Made by a program: the position numbers and the translations under genes
Shown here: positions 55,101 through 64,000 of the stretch, piece after piece
Layout of the letters: each line of letters begins with the position of its first letter
Position numbering within the stretch: position 1 is the stretch's first letter
NCBI GenBank assembly: GCA_030533445.1
Contig: CM060076.1
Location: 7,954,501 to 8,018,500 of the forward strand
Length of the DNA: 64,000 nucleotides
Direction: 5' to 3'
Origin: Cyprinodon diabolis
Lineage: Eukaryota; Chordata; Actinopteri; Cyprinodontiformes; Cyprinodontidae
The notes under the pieces: generated by a model
Told to the model about the DNA's origin: nothing
What the model saw: the letters and a program-made list of their open reading frames with translations, nothing else
Databases searched by the model: none

Positions 55101-58100
55101 TCTCATCTTTTGCTTCAAACCAAGTAGCAGATTCTAGCAAATTAGTAACACAAATGCTGCTCCAATATAATTACGCATACACACATAACTATGCATACAC
55201 ACATGCACAGTGCACTTTATGCAAACTTAAAAACATGCAAAAACATCAGTAATAAATGCATCTTTTAGGGAAGTAAAATAATCTCTGACAAAACAGAAGA
55301 TATTCAAGTAACAAGCACCTATTTTTTTTTTTTTTTTTTTACAAAGTTAACAGGCGCACAATGATGGTACAACACTTAAGATATATATATATATATTTTT
55401 ATCCCTAATAATTGTATTGTATAAATTTTAAGTCGATCAAGCTTCTAGGAATTTTTTAATCACTAAGCTATAACTTCCTCTTTACAGTTTATCTTGCCAT
55501 CACACACAGTGAGCATGGTAAAGAAAATAGAGTGGCATGTTTCGGGTCCTCTTGTAGACTTTATCTACATTGAGATGTTCTATTTAGGAGGCGTGGCAGT
55601 AAATCTCCAATCAGGAGGAGTGGAGCTTGCTTAACATTAACAAGAGGTTCAAACCTTAAGCAACAAACTGCAGGTGAAGGTGATGTTAAATACAACTGAA
55701 CGGGGGAAAAAAAAAAAATCTATCTTTATGCAGGCCTGCCTTTTCTTTTACGGAACCAGTTTCCTGTTCAGATATAAAAAGCAAAGTTCATACAGCTTCA
55801 CTTAATACAGTTCAATAAATTAATCTACATCTGATATTAACTCCTATCTGTATATTTTATCTTGTATTTCTATAAAAATGATAGTTTTCTAGATCACTTC
55901 TTTATTATTACAACTTATTGCTACGATCTGTGTGCATTATTTTGTGCAAATTTATCCACTGAAGGAAAAAAATTATTTTGATCAATTCTATTCTACCCAT
56001 TGTTAAGTAAAATGGAGTGTCATGATGCTGTGGGCTTACTGCTCTTCTAAACCCCCTCTGAATGTGCTAAGAAACTGGGAATAAGGCTACATTTATACTG
56101 CAGGCCTTGATGCTCAATTACGATTTTTTTTTGTGAAATTCGATTTTTTTTTGCGTTGCCGTTCACATTTCCAAATATATGCGACTTGTATGTGATCTCC
56201 TGTGTGAGCTGCAGTCATACAACGTAAGTGTCCCGCATGCGCAGTAGAGGACGCAATGATGTCACAAGCAAGCGTGCTCTGTGTTTATGGAAGTAAACAT
56301 GGATGGTAGTGTCAGAGTGCATCGATCGATTTTTCCCAACCTTAAAGGGGAACGCAGTTTTTTTTTTTTTACATTTCGCCCTTGATTTTACGTTATTACA
56401 TCATGTTCTACTCACCCATATAAGTGTTGTGTCATTAGGAGCTGTTCTGAAGATATTCCGTTTTGTTATATCCAAGTAACGTCTTCCTTTGGGCAAAGAC
56501 TTGAAAGCACAAACTAAACTGTTTATAATTTATTCTTTATGGTACGCCAGCATTCATAACACGTAGGCGAATCACTGTCCCCCAGACATCCGCGGTTATA
56601 TTTTTTATATTTATATATTTTAAAAACGAAGCCGCACGTGTATGACATCATCCGTGTGCGCCGGCTACCGTTCATTTTTCCTGTCTGCTGAACTGCTGCT
56701 AGTTTTACTCATGTCTGGAAGATGTCTAGTGCTACTACCACAGATGATCTTGCTCTGGAAATGGAACTGAACGATTCAGATTAGCTAGCCGAATGAATAG
56801 AAGGGGTAGAGCATAGCCACCTGTGGCCCGGGTTGCCTGTCACAACTCCAGTCCGCATGCGCGGATGACGTTATACAAGCGCCGCTTTGTTTTTAAAACA
56901 TACAACTATAAAAAATAGAACCGTGGATGTCTGGGGGACAGTGATTCGCCTACGTGTTATGAATGCTGGCGTACCATAAAGAGTAAATTATGAACAGTTT
57001 AGTTTGTGCCTTCAAGTCTTTGCCCAAAGGAAGACGTTACTTGGATATAACAAAACGGAATATCTTCAGAACAGCTCCTAATGAAACACTTATATGGGTG
57101 AGTAGAACATGATGTCATAACGTAAAATCAAGGGCCAAATGTAAAAATACGGTGTTCCCCTTTAAAAACTCAATCTTTTCAAGATGGTTAAACATAAATA
57201 CTATTCTCAGTATTATCGTCCAACATGGTTGTTGTTTTACTTCCCGCTTCTTCGTAGCAACACACAGAATAGTGACCTATTTCGCGTATTAATGGCATAC
57301 AGGTCGGATGAACGCGACCTGTGGTCGCATTCGAAAAGATCAGATGCGTATCGGATTCAGGACCACGTAGCCAAGTTGCCTGGGTCGCATTGGAGAAAAA
57401 TCGGAGCTGTGTTGTTAAGACAGTCATGACAAGTTCAGATACAGGTCACATATGGGCAAAAAAAAATGGATTTGGGTTACTTCAGGCTGCAGAGTGAATT
57501 TAGCCTAAGTTTCTGACATGTCATTGAGAAGGAGAAATATCCAATAGATTCGCCAATAAAAAACATCTAAGTCCTACTTCATGTAGAAACCTTTGGGGTG
57601 AAGCGTTAGACTCTAGAGCATCTTTAGAGATTTTCCAAAAAGGAATCAAACCAACTTCGTGTCACCAGAGATTCAAATATTTGTGGTAAAAACAAACAGT
57701 TCTTAGTGTGCATTTTTTCCTCAACTGCATATATGCACTTTAACCAAAGGCTAAATTTCCTGCTGTATGTAAAGATTAATTTATAATTTTGAATATTGTC
57801 ACCATGTGTGCCAGATGTATTAGAGGGCTTACTAAAATGCAAAAATATCAAAAGAAAAACTTTCATTCATTTGTTTGCCACATGACCTCAAACAGTTTAA
57901 GCCTCACCTCCGCTCTCTGCTCATAAACCTCTGGCCAGTTGGGCTCGAGTGTGATGACCCGGTTAAGCTCGTACAACGCCAGGTCAGCATTCTTTATGTC
58001 CTGGCAGGAAGATGAAGCTACAGTTTATTTGAAAAGCTAAAAATGCAGACAGCTTGAAAGAAGCGACTTAAACCACAGAAACGGCTTTAGCCCCGAGATT

Positions 58101-61100
58101 CTGAACAGAAACAGACAGCTTTTTTTTTAAGCTGATGCCAAAAATTTTGTCACGAGTCTAACTGATCACCGATGTCCATTTTCTTTTTTTTGTTGATATC
58201 GTTTTTCTGCATTAATTTAAAAGATAAAATGACACAATGTAAACTCTAAAAATCTCAAACTGTTACACTGGTCCCTAAAAAATCTAAACATTTATCAACA
58301 GATCAAACAATACATTAGCATCTGATAGCAAGACAAGGGCTTTACATGATCACCTGGCAAAATGCAAGCACATATTGGCTGATACAAAAAAAAAAAAAAA
58401 AAACCCACAAATATCGGCCCAAAATATCAGCTGGTAAATTTACTGGCATATCTCTAATTCTTCTTCTTGCAAATTTATATTAGATCTAAAGGAGGAATCT
58501 GTAATAAAAAAAAAAATAAATAAAAAAAAAAATCATATAGCATAACATTTCCTCTTTTGATATTCCGATAAACGAAGAAAAGAATTGACTGTAAACATGT
58601 GCATTATATTCATGACAACAGGGACCCTCATAAATAAGAAGAACAGGCTTTAAGTTCACATTCTGAGACCGAATAAATTGTTCTTTTAATGCAAAATTAA
58701 AGTTTCTGCATTACCCGCTCAGCAAAAGTCAAATTTACTTGGATGCAGATTTTTGTCTCTGTTGATTCATAGAAAAATAAACTCTTAAATAAGCTCCTTT
58801 GATGTTTAATGGAGCTAAATGACTATTTTAAAGTCTCATATTTTTAAAAACGTATAAAATTTAGCATAAGAATTATAAAACTTTACATTAACTAAAAGTC
58901 ATTTCTTAAGGGGGAATGAATAAAGAAATTCCGTAGAACCTTTAAACTAGCCAGCTTAGTTGTGTATTGTGCTGCAGCCATTCACTGCGGCTGGATTTTG
59001 CTGCACTCACTCACTCACCTGCAGGCTTTTCTTTCCGTAGGCTATCCCTCTACCATAGATGGCACTGACTAACTCTGGGTCACTCTGAATTAAAGATAAA
59101 ACATGTCAGATGAATATCAGCTTTGTTTCTATAGAATCATAAACAGCTTTAAATGGCAACAAAAGCACATTTTAAAGTGAGTTTTTAAAAGTTACATGTT
59201 CACACACCTGTAGTAGCAGAGAGAAATGTTTAATGGCTTCATCATAAAGGCCATTTCCTATTAAAACGTAGCAAATAGCTGCAAAAGAGACAAAAAAGGT
59301 AAAGTGAATAAAATAAGGGGTGCAAGAAAACATGGCATTGATGGTGAAGCATGTGCTAAACCTCACCAAGTTCCTCGTTTGTGTTTTGGTTGTCTACAGG
59401 GAAGGGGATTTTATTTTGCTCTATAAACAACTTGGCTTGGTTCTGTGGAAGATCAAGAACAGACAAATAACACCAACACAGGAAGGAGAAATGACAGAAA
59501 CACATAAAGATATCACATAGAAACGCAAAGCTAAAAAAAAAAGTGGAACAGTGGTTTCCTGTGTGAGGAGGACTCAGAAATGTTGGCCACTTTGGCTCTT
59601 AAATCTATAGATACCTTAAGAGGCTCTTTGTTGCTGTTTTTTTTTAGGTGGTGGTGGTGGGCCTGATGTGATTGCATAGATTTCTAACCCCCTCCTATTT
59701 AATGGACGCTGCTGTGTTCAAAATATCCACCACATTCACACCTTGATTCAAAGTGAGTCAGAGGCAAAAACCGTCAGCTTTCACTGACAGAATTAGACTC
59801 ATCTCAGAGCAGAAGGCATGCATAGTTTTACCAGAGGGACCAAATCCAAAACTGGATTTTTTACATTTTATTTCAGTTTAATATGGGAAAAAAGTCAGAA
59901 TTCTGGGATTAAAGTCAGAATTCTGAGGAAAAAGTCAGAATTCTGACTTTTTCCTCAGAATTCTGATTTTAATCCCAGAATTCGGACTTTTTTCTAAGAA
60001 TTCTGACTTTAATATCGGAATTCTGACTTTAATCTCAGAATTCTGACTTTTTTCTCAGAATTCTGACTTTTTTCTCAGAATTCTGACTTTAATCTCAGAA
60101 TTCTGACTTTAATCTCAGAATTTTGACTTTTTCCTCAGAATTCTGACTTTAATCTCAGAATTCTGACTTTAATCTCAGAATTTTGACTTTTTCCTCAGAA
60201 TTCTGACTTTAATCTCAGAATTCTGACTTTCATCTCAGAATTCTGACTTTCATCTCAGAATTCTGACTTTAATCTCAGAATTCTGACTTTGATCTCAGAA
60301 TTCTGACTTTGATCTCAGAATTTTGACTTTTTTCTCAGAATTCTGACTTTGATCTCAGAATTTTGACTTTTTTCTCAGAATTCTGACTTTAATCTCAGAA
60401 TTCTGACTTTTTTCTCAGAATTCTGACTTTGATCTCAGAATTCTGACTTTAATCTCAGAATTCTGACTTTTTTCTCAGAATTCTGACTTTGATCTCAGAA
60501 TTTTGACTTTTTTCTCAGAATTCTGACTTTAATCTCAGAATTCTGACTTTTTTCTCAGAATTCTGACTTTAATCTCAGAATTTTGACTTTGATCTCAGAA
60601 TTCTGACTTTTACGACGGAGTATTATACGACGGAGTATTAGGGCCACACATGAAGAGAAAAAATATTTTTGCCATGACGAGATTAAACTCGACATGTCGA
60701 CTTTAAAGTCGACATGTCGACATTAAACTCGCCATTTCGAGAATAAAGTTGAAATGTCATTTTGAGTTTAATCTCGACGTGTCGACAATAAAGTTGAAAT
60801 TAGTTCAAGAGAGCCAACCGCTGCACAGGATACATGCACAGAATCCAGAATCAGACATGCATTGTGTAGATGATTTGGTCAAATTGTACTTTCTGTGATG
60901 ATTATACAGTTATACAGTTGCAGCACGTCACAGGGTACCTTCACTCTTAAAACGCAGACTGCAGCTGTGGAGCGCGGTTGCTCTTTTCTCAAAACTTTGG
61001 AATGTCGAGATTAAAGTCGCCACGATATATCAACTTTATTCTCGAAATGGCGAGTTTAAAGTCGACATGTCGAGTTTAATCTCGTCATGGCAAAAATATT

Positions 61101-63456
61101 TTTTCTCTTCATGTGTGGCCCTAATACTCCGTCGTAGTATTAGGGCCACACATGAAGAGAAAAAATATTTTTGCCATGACGAGATTAAACTCGACATGTC
61201 GACTTTAAAGTCGACATTAAACTCAACATTTCGAGAATAAAGTTGAAATGTCTTGCTGAGTTTAATCTCGACGTGTCGACAATAAAGTTGAAATTAGTTC
61301 AAGAGAGCCAACCGCTGCACAGGATACATGCACAGAATCCAGAATCAGACATGCCTTGTGTAGATGATTTGGTCAAATTGTACTTTCTGTGATGATTATA
61401 CAGTTATACAGTTGCAGCACGTCAAAGACTACCTTCACTCTTAAAACGCAGACAGCAGCTGTGGAGCGCGGTTGCTCTTTTCTCCAAACTTTGGAATGTC
61501 GAGATTAAAGTCGCCACGATATTTCAACTTTATTCTCGAAATGGCGAGTTTAAAGTCGACACGTCGAGATTAAACTCAACAAGACATTTCAACTTTATTC
61601 TCGAAATGTTGAGTTTAATGTCGACATGTCGAGTTTAATCTTGTCATGGCAAAAATATTTTTTCTCTTCATGTGTGGCCCTAATACTCCGTCGTAGACTT
61701 TAATCTCAGAATTCTGACTTTTTTCTCAGAATTCTGACTTTAATCTCAGAATTTTGACTTTTTTCTAAGAATTCTGACTTTAATCTCAGAATTCTGATTT
61801 TTTTTTTCAGAAATTGACTTTAACTCAGAATTCTGACTTTTTTCTCAGAATTCTGACTTTAGTTTTGGAATTCTGACTTTTTTCTCAGAATTCTGACTTT
61901 GATCTCAGAATTCTGACTTTAATCTCAGAATTTTGACTTTAATCTCAGAATTTTGACTTTTTTCTAAGAATTCTGACTTTAATCTCAGAATTCTGATTTT
62001 TTTTCTCCAGAATTCTGACTTTAACTCAGAATTCTGACTTTTTTCTCAGAATTCTGACTTTAGTTTTGGAATTCTGACTTTTTTCTCAGAATTCTGACTT
62101 TAGTTTTGGAATTCTGACTTTTTTCTCAGAATTCTGACAGCTAACAAACATGTTAGCATCAAGCCATAGCCATGTCTGTTTTAGAGATTAGCTCTCTTGT
62201 TTTAATGACCTTCTGCTCCTCTATTAATGAGGGGACCCCTCTGGCACGTAAAAAGTTGCCTAATTCTGTCATTTTCCACCTATGTGTCACTGGCCCTCTC
62301 AAACAACTCACATCTTTGTCAGTGAAGCTGAGTGCTCCCACATCTCTTCCTTCATGGTGCCCATCTACATTAAGATCCAAAATTCTGAGATTAAAGTCAG
62401 AATTCTGAGAAAAAAGTCAGAATTCTGACTTTTTACCATATTAAACTGAAATAAAATTTAAAAAATCAGTTAACTTTTTTTTTTCCAGTGGCCCTAATCC
62501 TCTTCCGTATGAAGGGGAGCTTCATCAAAGAAAAAAATAAAATAAAATTGACCCCCCCCACTAAACAATTTCAGCTAACTTCAAATGCAAACATTATCAG
62601 TAACAGTAATGCTAAAGTTTGGACATAAATTACAGCATCTCCATTCCACTATTGTCAAGTTCTGAATGTTTTTCAACTTATTAAAATGCAATTAAAGTGG
62701 TCAGGGTGAGAACAGCATGATGAGGCAAAGACTAAACACATGAGTAATCCATAAAAAAAATAAATTAATTCAAATTTGCTATTTTGTTTTATATCAAAAT
62801 GGAAAAAGATTTTGAGGAGGCATCTCCACCATTATTGTAATCAGTATTGTTATTTCTATTTATTTATATACTTTTTATAATTATATATATATATTACTTT
62901 TTTTATATTGCCATTGTTATTTTTGTTTTGCTTTTTCTTTATTATGTATGGAAGTATTTAATGATGTAATGGTGCTGTATGTTAAAAAACTGAAGGTAAA
63001 ATGTCTAAAGAATGAAACACTGATAACCTTAATTAATCCCATCTATTTATAAAAATGGGTTAAGCTTATTTCAAAGGACCAAACCCAATGACATAGAATA
63101 ATCTAAGATCAACAAATGATTATCAGCTTGTTCATCGAACTTGGATGAAGAGCTTCATAAAGGCATGCCTGAAGCAGCTTAAAATAGCGGCAGCTATTTC
63201 TAGAATTTGTTAAATGAGTCATGAGGGATGAATAGAAGCTAAACTACAGGAGCTTAGAGACTTGTTTTTTGTTTTTCATGGGTGTGTCGTTATTGATTTC
63301 TCTTTTTCTCTCTTTTAATCTAAGAGTAGCAGGTCTGATCGGTGTCCGGCAGTGAGCTCACCAGGATCTTTTCAGCGTTAAGGGAGAAGACCGACTCGCA
63401 CGGCGGGTTGCTTCCCTCCACGCAGTCCGGATCCTCAAACTGCAAAACTGAAGAGT
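40181..63456 (-). CDS. ttc13: TTC13-like TPR protein, 22 exons in window, C-terminal 768 aa
   Basis: Exons in transcript order: 63456-63362, 59442-59367, 59278-59208, 59084-59019, 58000-57908, 54669-54553, 54476-54366, 52048-51966, 51870-51729, 51630-51456, 48471-48315, 47383-47253, 47166-47034, 45398-45306, 45215-45132, 45026-44942, 44825-44719, 43685-43550, 42439-42360, 42253-42175, 40462-40383 and 40295-40181. All phases join; TAA at 40183-40181. The first exon here starts in mid-codon, and about 90 N-terminal residues (human is 860 aa) lie off the right edge. TPR helices run through the first ten exons (GLYDEAIKHFSLLLQ, DYVAAMEDFQRSLELKKNQP, EAIETFKEALKLKSDFIDAY, DFESAMDSFQKAL). The C-terminal half is family-specific, e.g. 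RSLSRGFNNHINLIR and LVDFEAMTAPSPENFSKTAK, and ends near ETFPSIRTMIEVLNTDSSS as in human. The molecular role of TTC13 is poorly known. Most window TE load sits in its introns. Confidence 0.95.
40623..40980. mobile_element. MITE in ttc13 intron
   Basis: Starts TAGGGCTGCAACTAACAATT and ends GATTAATTGTTTCAGCCCTA followed by G, giving inverted termini; the interior is AT-rich with repeated GATTA/TAATC motifs. This class is common in fish. It sits between the last two ttc13 introns' exons (40383-40462 and 42175-42253). Confidence 0.75.
43060..43310 (+). repeat. LINE 3' tail-like repeat
   Basis: Holds CGACAGATGTAAATTAGC, GCTATAATCTGGCTCATTTA, TTCATTAATGTGCTCTGTCC and a terminal AAATAAATAAATAAATAAA. 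This is the pattern of a 5'-truncated fish LINE 3' UTR. It lies in a ttc13 intron on the strand opposite to the gene. Confidence 0.6.
44476..44548 (+). other. First-exon-like plus-strand segment inside a ttc13 intron
   Basis: ATGGGTCAAGCTTTAGAGGG opens a plus-strand frame that continues to a second ATGGAGGCCGCCGC and ends at a near-perfect donor (GGACAG/gtaagt, 44548). The predicted start is MGQALEGL, with MEAAAFLPDR near its end. No second exon was found on the plus strand. It may be an antisense gene's first exon, an exon of a retrocopy, or chance. Confidence 0.25.
48950..49200. repeat. MITE-like repeat, related to 58110-58450
   Basis: This segment and 58110-58450 share, in order, AAGGCTGAT/AAGCTGATG, GTCTAACCGATCACTGAT/GTCTAACTGATCACCGAT, a poly(T) run and a later AACAAATCAAACAA-type block. 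Both lie in ttc13 introns. Termini are not clear. Confidence 0.4.
49360..49880 (+). mobile_element. Second helicase-bearing dispersed element
   Basis: Begins near TAGCCTCGTGAGACCATCCC and ends near TCTGACGGAGTCAGGTTATG. It is GC-richer than its flanks and contains two CCAATC-type boxes and GGCGGG ahead of an ATG, so it keeps a promoter-like head and a short piece of helicase frame (49539-49703). Ends are approximate. Confidence 0.45.
49539..49703 (+). pseudogene. RecQ-like helicase N-terminal fragment with complete Walker A
   Basis: ATGGCGGCTTCAGCCGATG opens the frame, an in-frame TAG interrupts it after about 14 codons, and the reading resumes as LSELQSISSLKEEQNTALEA and FLRGKDGFALLPTGFGKS. 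KEEQ-ALEAF and LPTGFGKS are the Q-motif-like segment and motif I (ATP binding) of RecQ-type helicases. The rest of the helicase is missing. The TAG makes it non-functional as read. Confidence 0.7.
49968..50627. mobile_element. Palindromic MITE (family A), copy 1, with 6-bp target duplication
   Basis: Begins TACGACGGAGTATTAGGGCC and ends in its complement (one mismatch: CCATCGTA). The flanks are TCATAC on both sides (49962-49967 and 50628-50633), an exact 6-bp duplication. The arms are built of 12-bp palindromes such as TCGACATGTCGA joined by 8-bp TTAA-containing spacers. A short unique centre follows. No coding capacity. It sits in a ttc13 intron. Confidence 0.85.
50172..50303. repeat. Three tandem copies of a 42-bp unit inside the MITE
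   Basis: The 42-bp unit beginning TTTGGAGAAAAGAGCAACCG and ending in CTGCAGTCTGCG is repeated three times without visible change. The related copies at 60611-61695 have the unit once. 42 is divisible by three, so a spurious frame repeats MLFSPNADCSCGAR; I see no sign that it is translated. Confidence 0.85.
50761..50791. repeat. Perfect 14-bp hairpin, 3-base loop
   Basis: CATTTCGTATACAC (50761-50774), loop CAA, then GTGTATACGAAATG (50778-50791). Confidence 0.9.
52790..53035 (+). pseudogene. LINE reverse transcriptase remnant with 3' tail
   Basis: The frame at about 52797 reads TGVPQGCVL, a hallmark of LINE reverse transcriptases of the L2/CR1/Rex type, followed by decayed sequence. A tail with TAGTCAAGGACAATTTTGCC and GGGGATAATAAAGT then ends near 53035. 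The copy is internally deleted and lies in a ttc13 intron, opposite to the gene. Confidence 0.6.
54285..54320. repeat. Perfect 15-bp hairpin next to a ttc13 exon
   Basis: TTGCATGCAGATTAT (54285-54299), loop ATAAAG, then ATAATCTGCATGCAA (54306-54320). It lies 46 bases beyond the donor side of exon 54366-54476, in the intron of the minus-strand transcript. Confidence 0.9.
56084..57506. mobile_element. Outer TIR element, split by a nested insertion
   Basis: The left end AGGCTACATTTATACTGCAG and the reverse complement of the right end AGGCTAAATTCACTCTGCAG form inverted termini. The interior has poly(T) ATTCGATTTTTT stretches at left and GGTCGCATTCGAAAAGATC at right, and no transposase. A TTAA-flanked element is inserted at 56342-57165. 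It lies in a ttc13 intron. Confidence 0.65.
56342..57165. mobile_element. TTAA-flanked element with ~290-bp inverted repeats
   Basis: TTAA occurs directly at both ends (56342-56345 and 57162-57165), and the element begins AGGGGAAC and ends GTTCCCCT. Inverted repeats run to about 56640 and from about 56870 inward, with long matching blocks such as ACGTAGGCGAATCACTGTCC. The 230-bp centre has GC-rich promoter-like sequence and no transposase. TTAA targets are used by piggyBac- and Kolobok-type elements; I cannot choose between them. Confidence 0.8.
58110..58450. repeat. MITE-like repeat, related to 48950-49200
   Basis: Shares ordered blocks with 48950-49200; its right part has an (A)n run and ATATCGGCCC followed by AAAATATCAG. 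Confidence 0.4.
60611..61695. mobile_element. Head-to-tail dimer of the family A MITE inserted in the array
   Basis: Two family A copies (60626-61136 and 61137-61695) share a junction where the second lacks its first bases (CGTCGTA/GTATTAGGG). A 15-base start fragment (TACGACGGAGTATTA) precedes the first. The whole block is flanked by GACTTT (60605-60610 and 61696-61701), a 6-bp duplication. Both copies have the same centre as the copy at 49968, with the 42-bp unit once. Confidence 0.85.
62155..62380 (-). pseudogene. Captured coding fragment inside the family B element
   Basis: Unique sequence between array blocks. The minus strand encodes 73 codons, including MTELGNFLRARGVPSLIEEQ and KVIKTRELI, stopping at TGA. 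The pattern ELxxFLRxRGVPxxLIEEQ resembles SAM-like helical domains found at the start of many fish transposon-linked proteins. It may be a remnant of the autonomous parent's protein or a captured host exon. The assignment is a guess from pattern. Confidence 0.35.
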
Positions 63457-64000
63457 CTGCAGAGACACGTTGAAAGAACTCAGCCTATGGCAGCACATTC
63501 AGGCAAATACATTGTAAAGGAACAGATCGATTGATCTGACAAAGGATGACCATTAGGCATTATGATTCAGAAGTGCAAAGAGATGAAAACAATTTGCAGC
63601 CTAACACAAAACAATAACGTATCTCAGTGATACGTCACACATAAAACTCCAATGCTCTAATTCCAAAGTGATGACAGCTTTTAAATGCACCATCATCCAT
63701 TTTATACACCCATTTAATGCTGTTAGGTTTTGCAGGAGGCTTGGTGCCATTAGAAACCACTGCAAGTTTGTTGGACTGTGAAGACAATGCAAACTAAAAT
63801 CAGAAGATGGGATTAAAACTTCAGATTTTTTCAGTGGTTAAGTTATGTATTTGATAGAGAAGGAAAAAAAGCTTTAATTAAAATAAAAGCTGTGATTCAC
63901 ATTCAATAAATAAGAAAGTCTCCTTCGTGTTCATCCAGCTGCTTTTAGTCCTAATGTTGCTCAAGCTTCAGAGGTTTGTGTGAGAACACGAGTGGACAAA

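Larger units (their letters stand above)
59893..62434. repeat. 20-bp tandem array: 12-bp palindrome TCAGAATTCTGA plus 8-bp spacer
   Basis: The unit is TCAGAATTCTGA followed by CTTTAATC, or the variants CTTTTTTC, CTTTGATC and CTTTCATC. From 59953 to 60610 there are about 33 units with almost no indels. The array is interrupted at 60611-61695 and resumes to about 62140 (about 22 more, less regular). It reappears inverted at 62383-62434. Nearly every unit carries an EcoRI site (GAATTC). The only variation is in the spacer and an occasional TTTTGA for TTCTGA. Confidence 0.92.
59829..62509. mobile_element. Large palindromic element (family B) with a 20-bp minisatellite interior
   Basis: The inner inverted repeats 59851-59887 and 62434-62471 match closely (ATTTTATTTCAGTTTAATAT and its complement). 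The right terminus, read inward, is TACGGAAGAGGATTAGGGCC followed by AC. It shares the TACG, GAG and ATTAGGGCCAC blocks with the family A MITE terminus. The left terminus is decayed (TACCAGAGGGACCA at 59829). The interior is a 20-bp tandem array that flips orientation near 59942, a family A dimer, more array, a unique segment, and inverted array units. It fills most of the ttc13 intron 59443-63361. Confidence 0.75.

Noticed and set aside
59893..62434. CRISPR-like array
   Set aside because: The 20-bp units are contiguous palindromes with no unique spacers, in a vertebrate intron; it is a minisatellite.

Overview
The window looks like a piece of a teleost fish nuclear genome. It is AT-rich and intron-rich, carries several kinds of Tc1/mariner, hAT-like and MITE elements, and contains a selenoprotein L-type gene, a family known among vertebrates only from fish. 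Four multi-exon protein genes could be rebuilt exon by exon. Every GT/AG junction and codon phase closes in each of them: a c1orf198 orthologue (+, 8165-10292, 6 exons, 351 aa); a clec11a orthologue, a secreted C-type lectin growth factor (+, 18169-24467, 5 exons, 276 aa); a selenoprotein L-like thioredoxin-fold gene (-, 27276-33373, 9 exons, 313 aa with one in-frame TGA); and the 3' 22 exons of ttc13, a TPR protein (-, 40181-63456, 768 aa, N-terminus beyond the right edge). A short open frame that may be the first exon of a fifth gene runs off the left edge on the minus strand.

Layout. 1-8 kb is gene-poor and holds a decayed Tc1 element and a nest of hAT-like element, TIR element and retroelement fragment. 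8-13 kb holds c1orf198, with a MITE and a frameshifted Tc1 copy downstream. 13-18 kb is mostly empty, with a SINE-like repeat, a diverged minisatellite and two exon-like minus-strand segments. 18-24.5 kb is clec11a. 27-33 kb is the selenoprotein gene, whose last intron houses an intact DD36E Tc1-type transposon inside a TA-rich palindrome. 33-40 kb is intergenic, with a hAT transposase tail, an intact Tc1 copy and a helicase-bearing element. 40-64 kb is ttc13, whose introns hold LINE tails, nested TIR elements, palindromic MITEs and a large 20-bp palindromic array.

The four host genes do not form a pathway. c1orf198 and ttc13 are neighbours in human 1q42, so this is a conserved block in which clec11a and the selenoprotein gene lie between them.

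Two observations stand out. First, the selenoprotein exon reads Trp-Leu-Pro-Sec where the family is known for a Sec-x-x-Sec motif, so one TGA appears replaced by TGG. Second, two kinds of palindromic element in ttc13 introns share an exact 20-bp design (12-bp palindrome plus 8-bp TTAA-type spacer) and related termini, and the smaller kind shows 6-bp target duplications at two sites.
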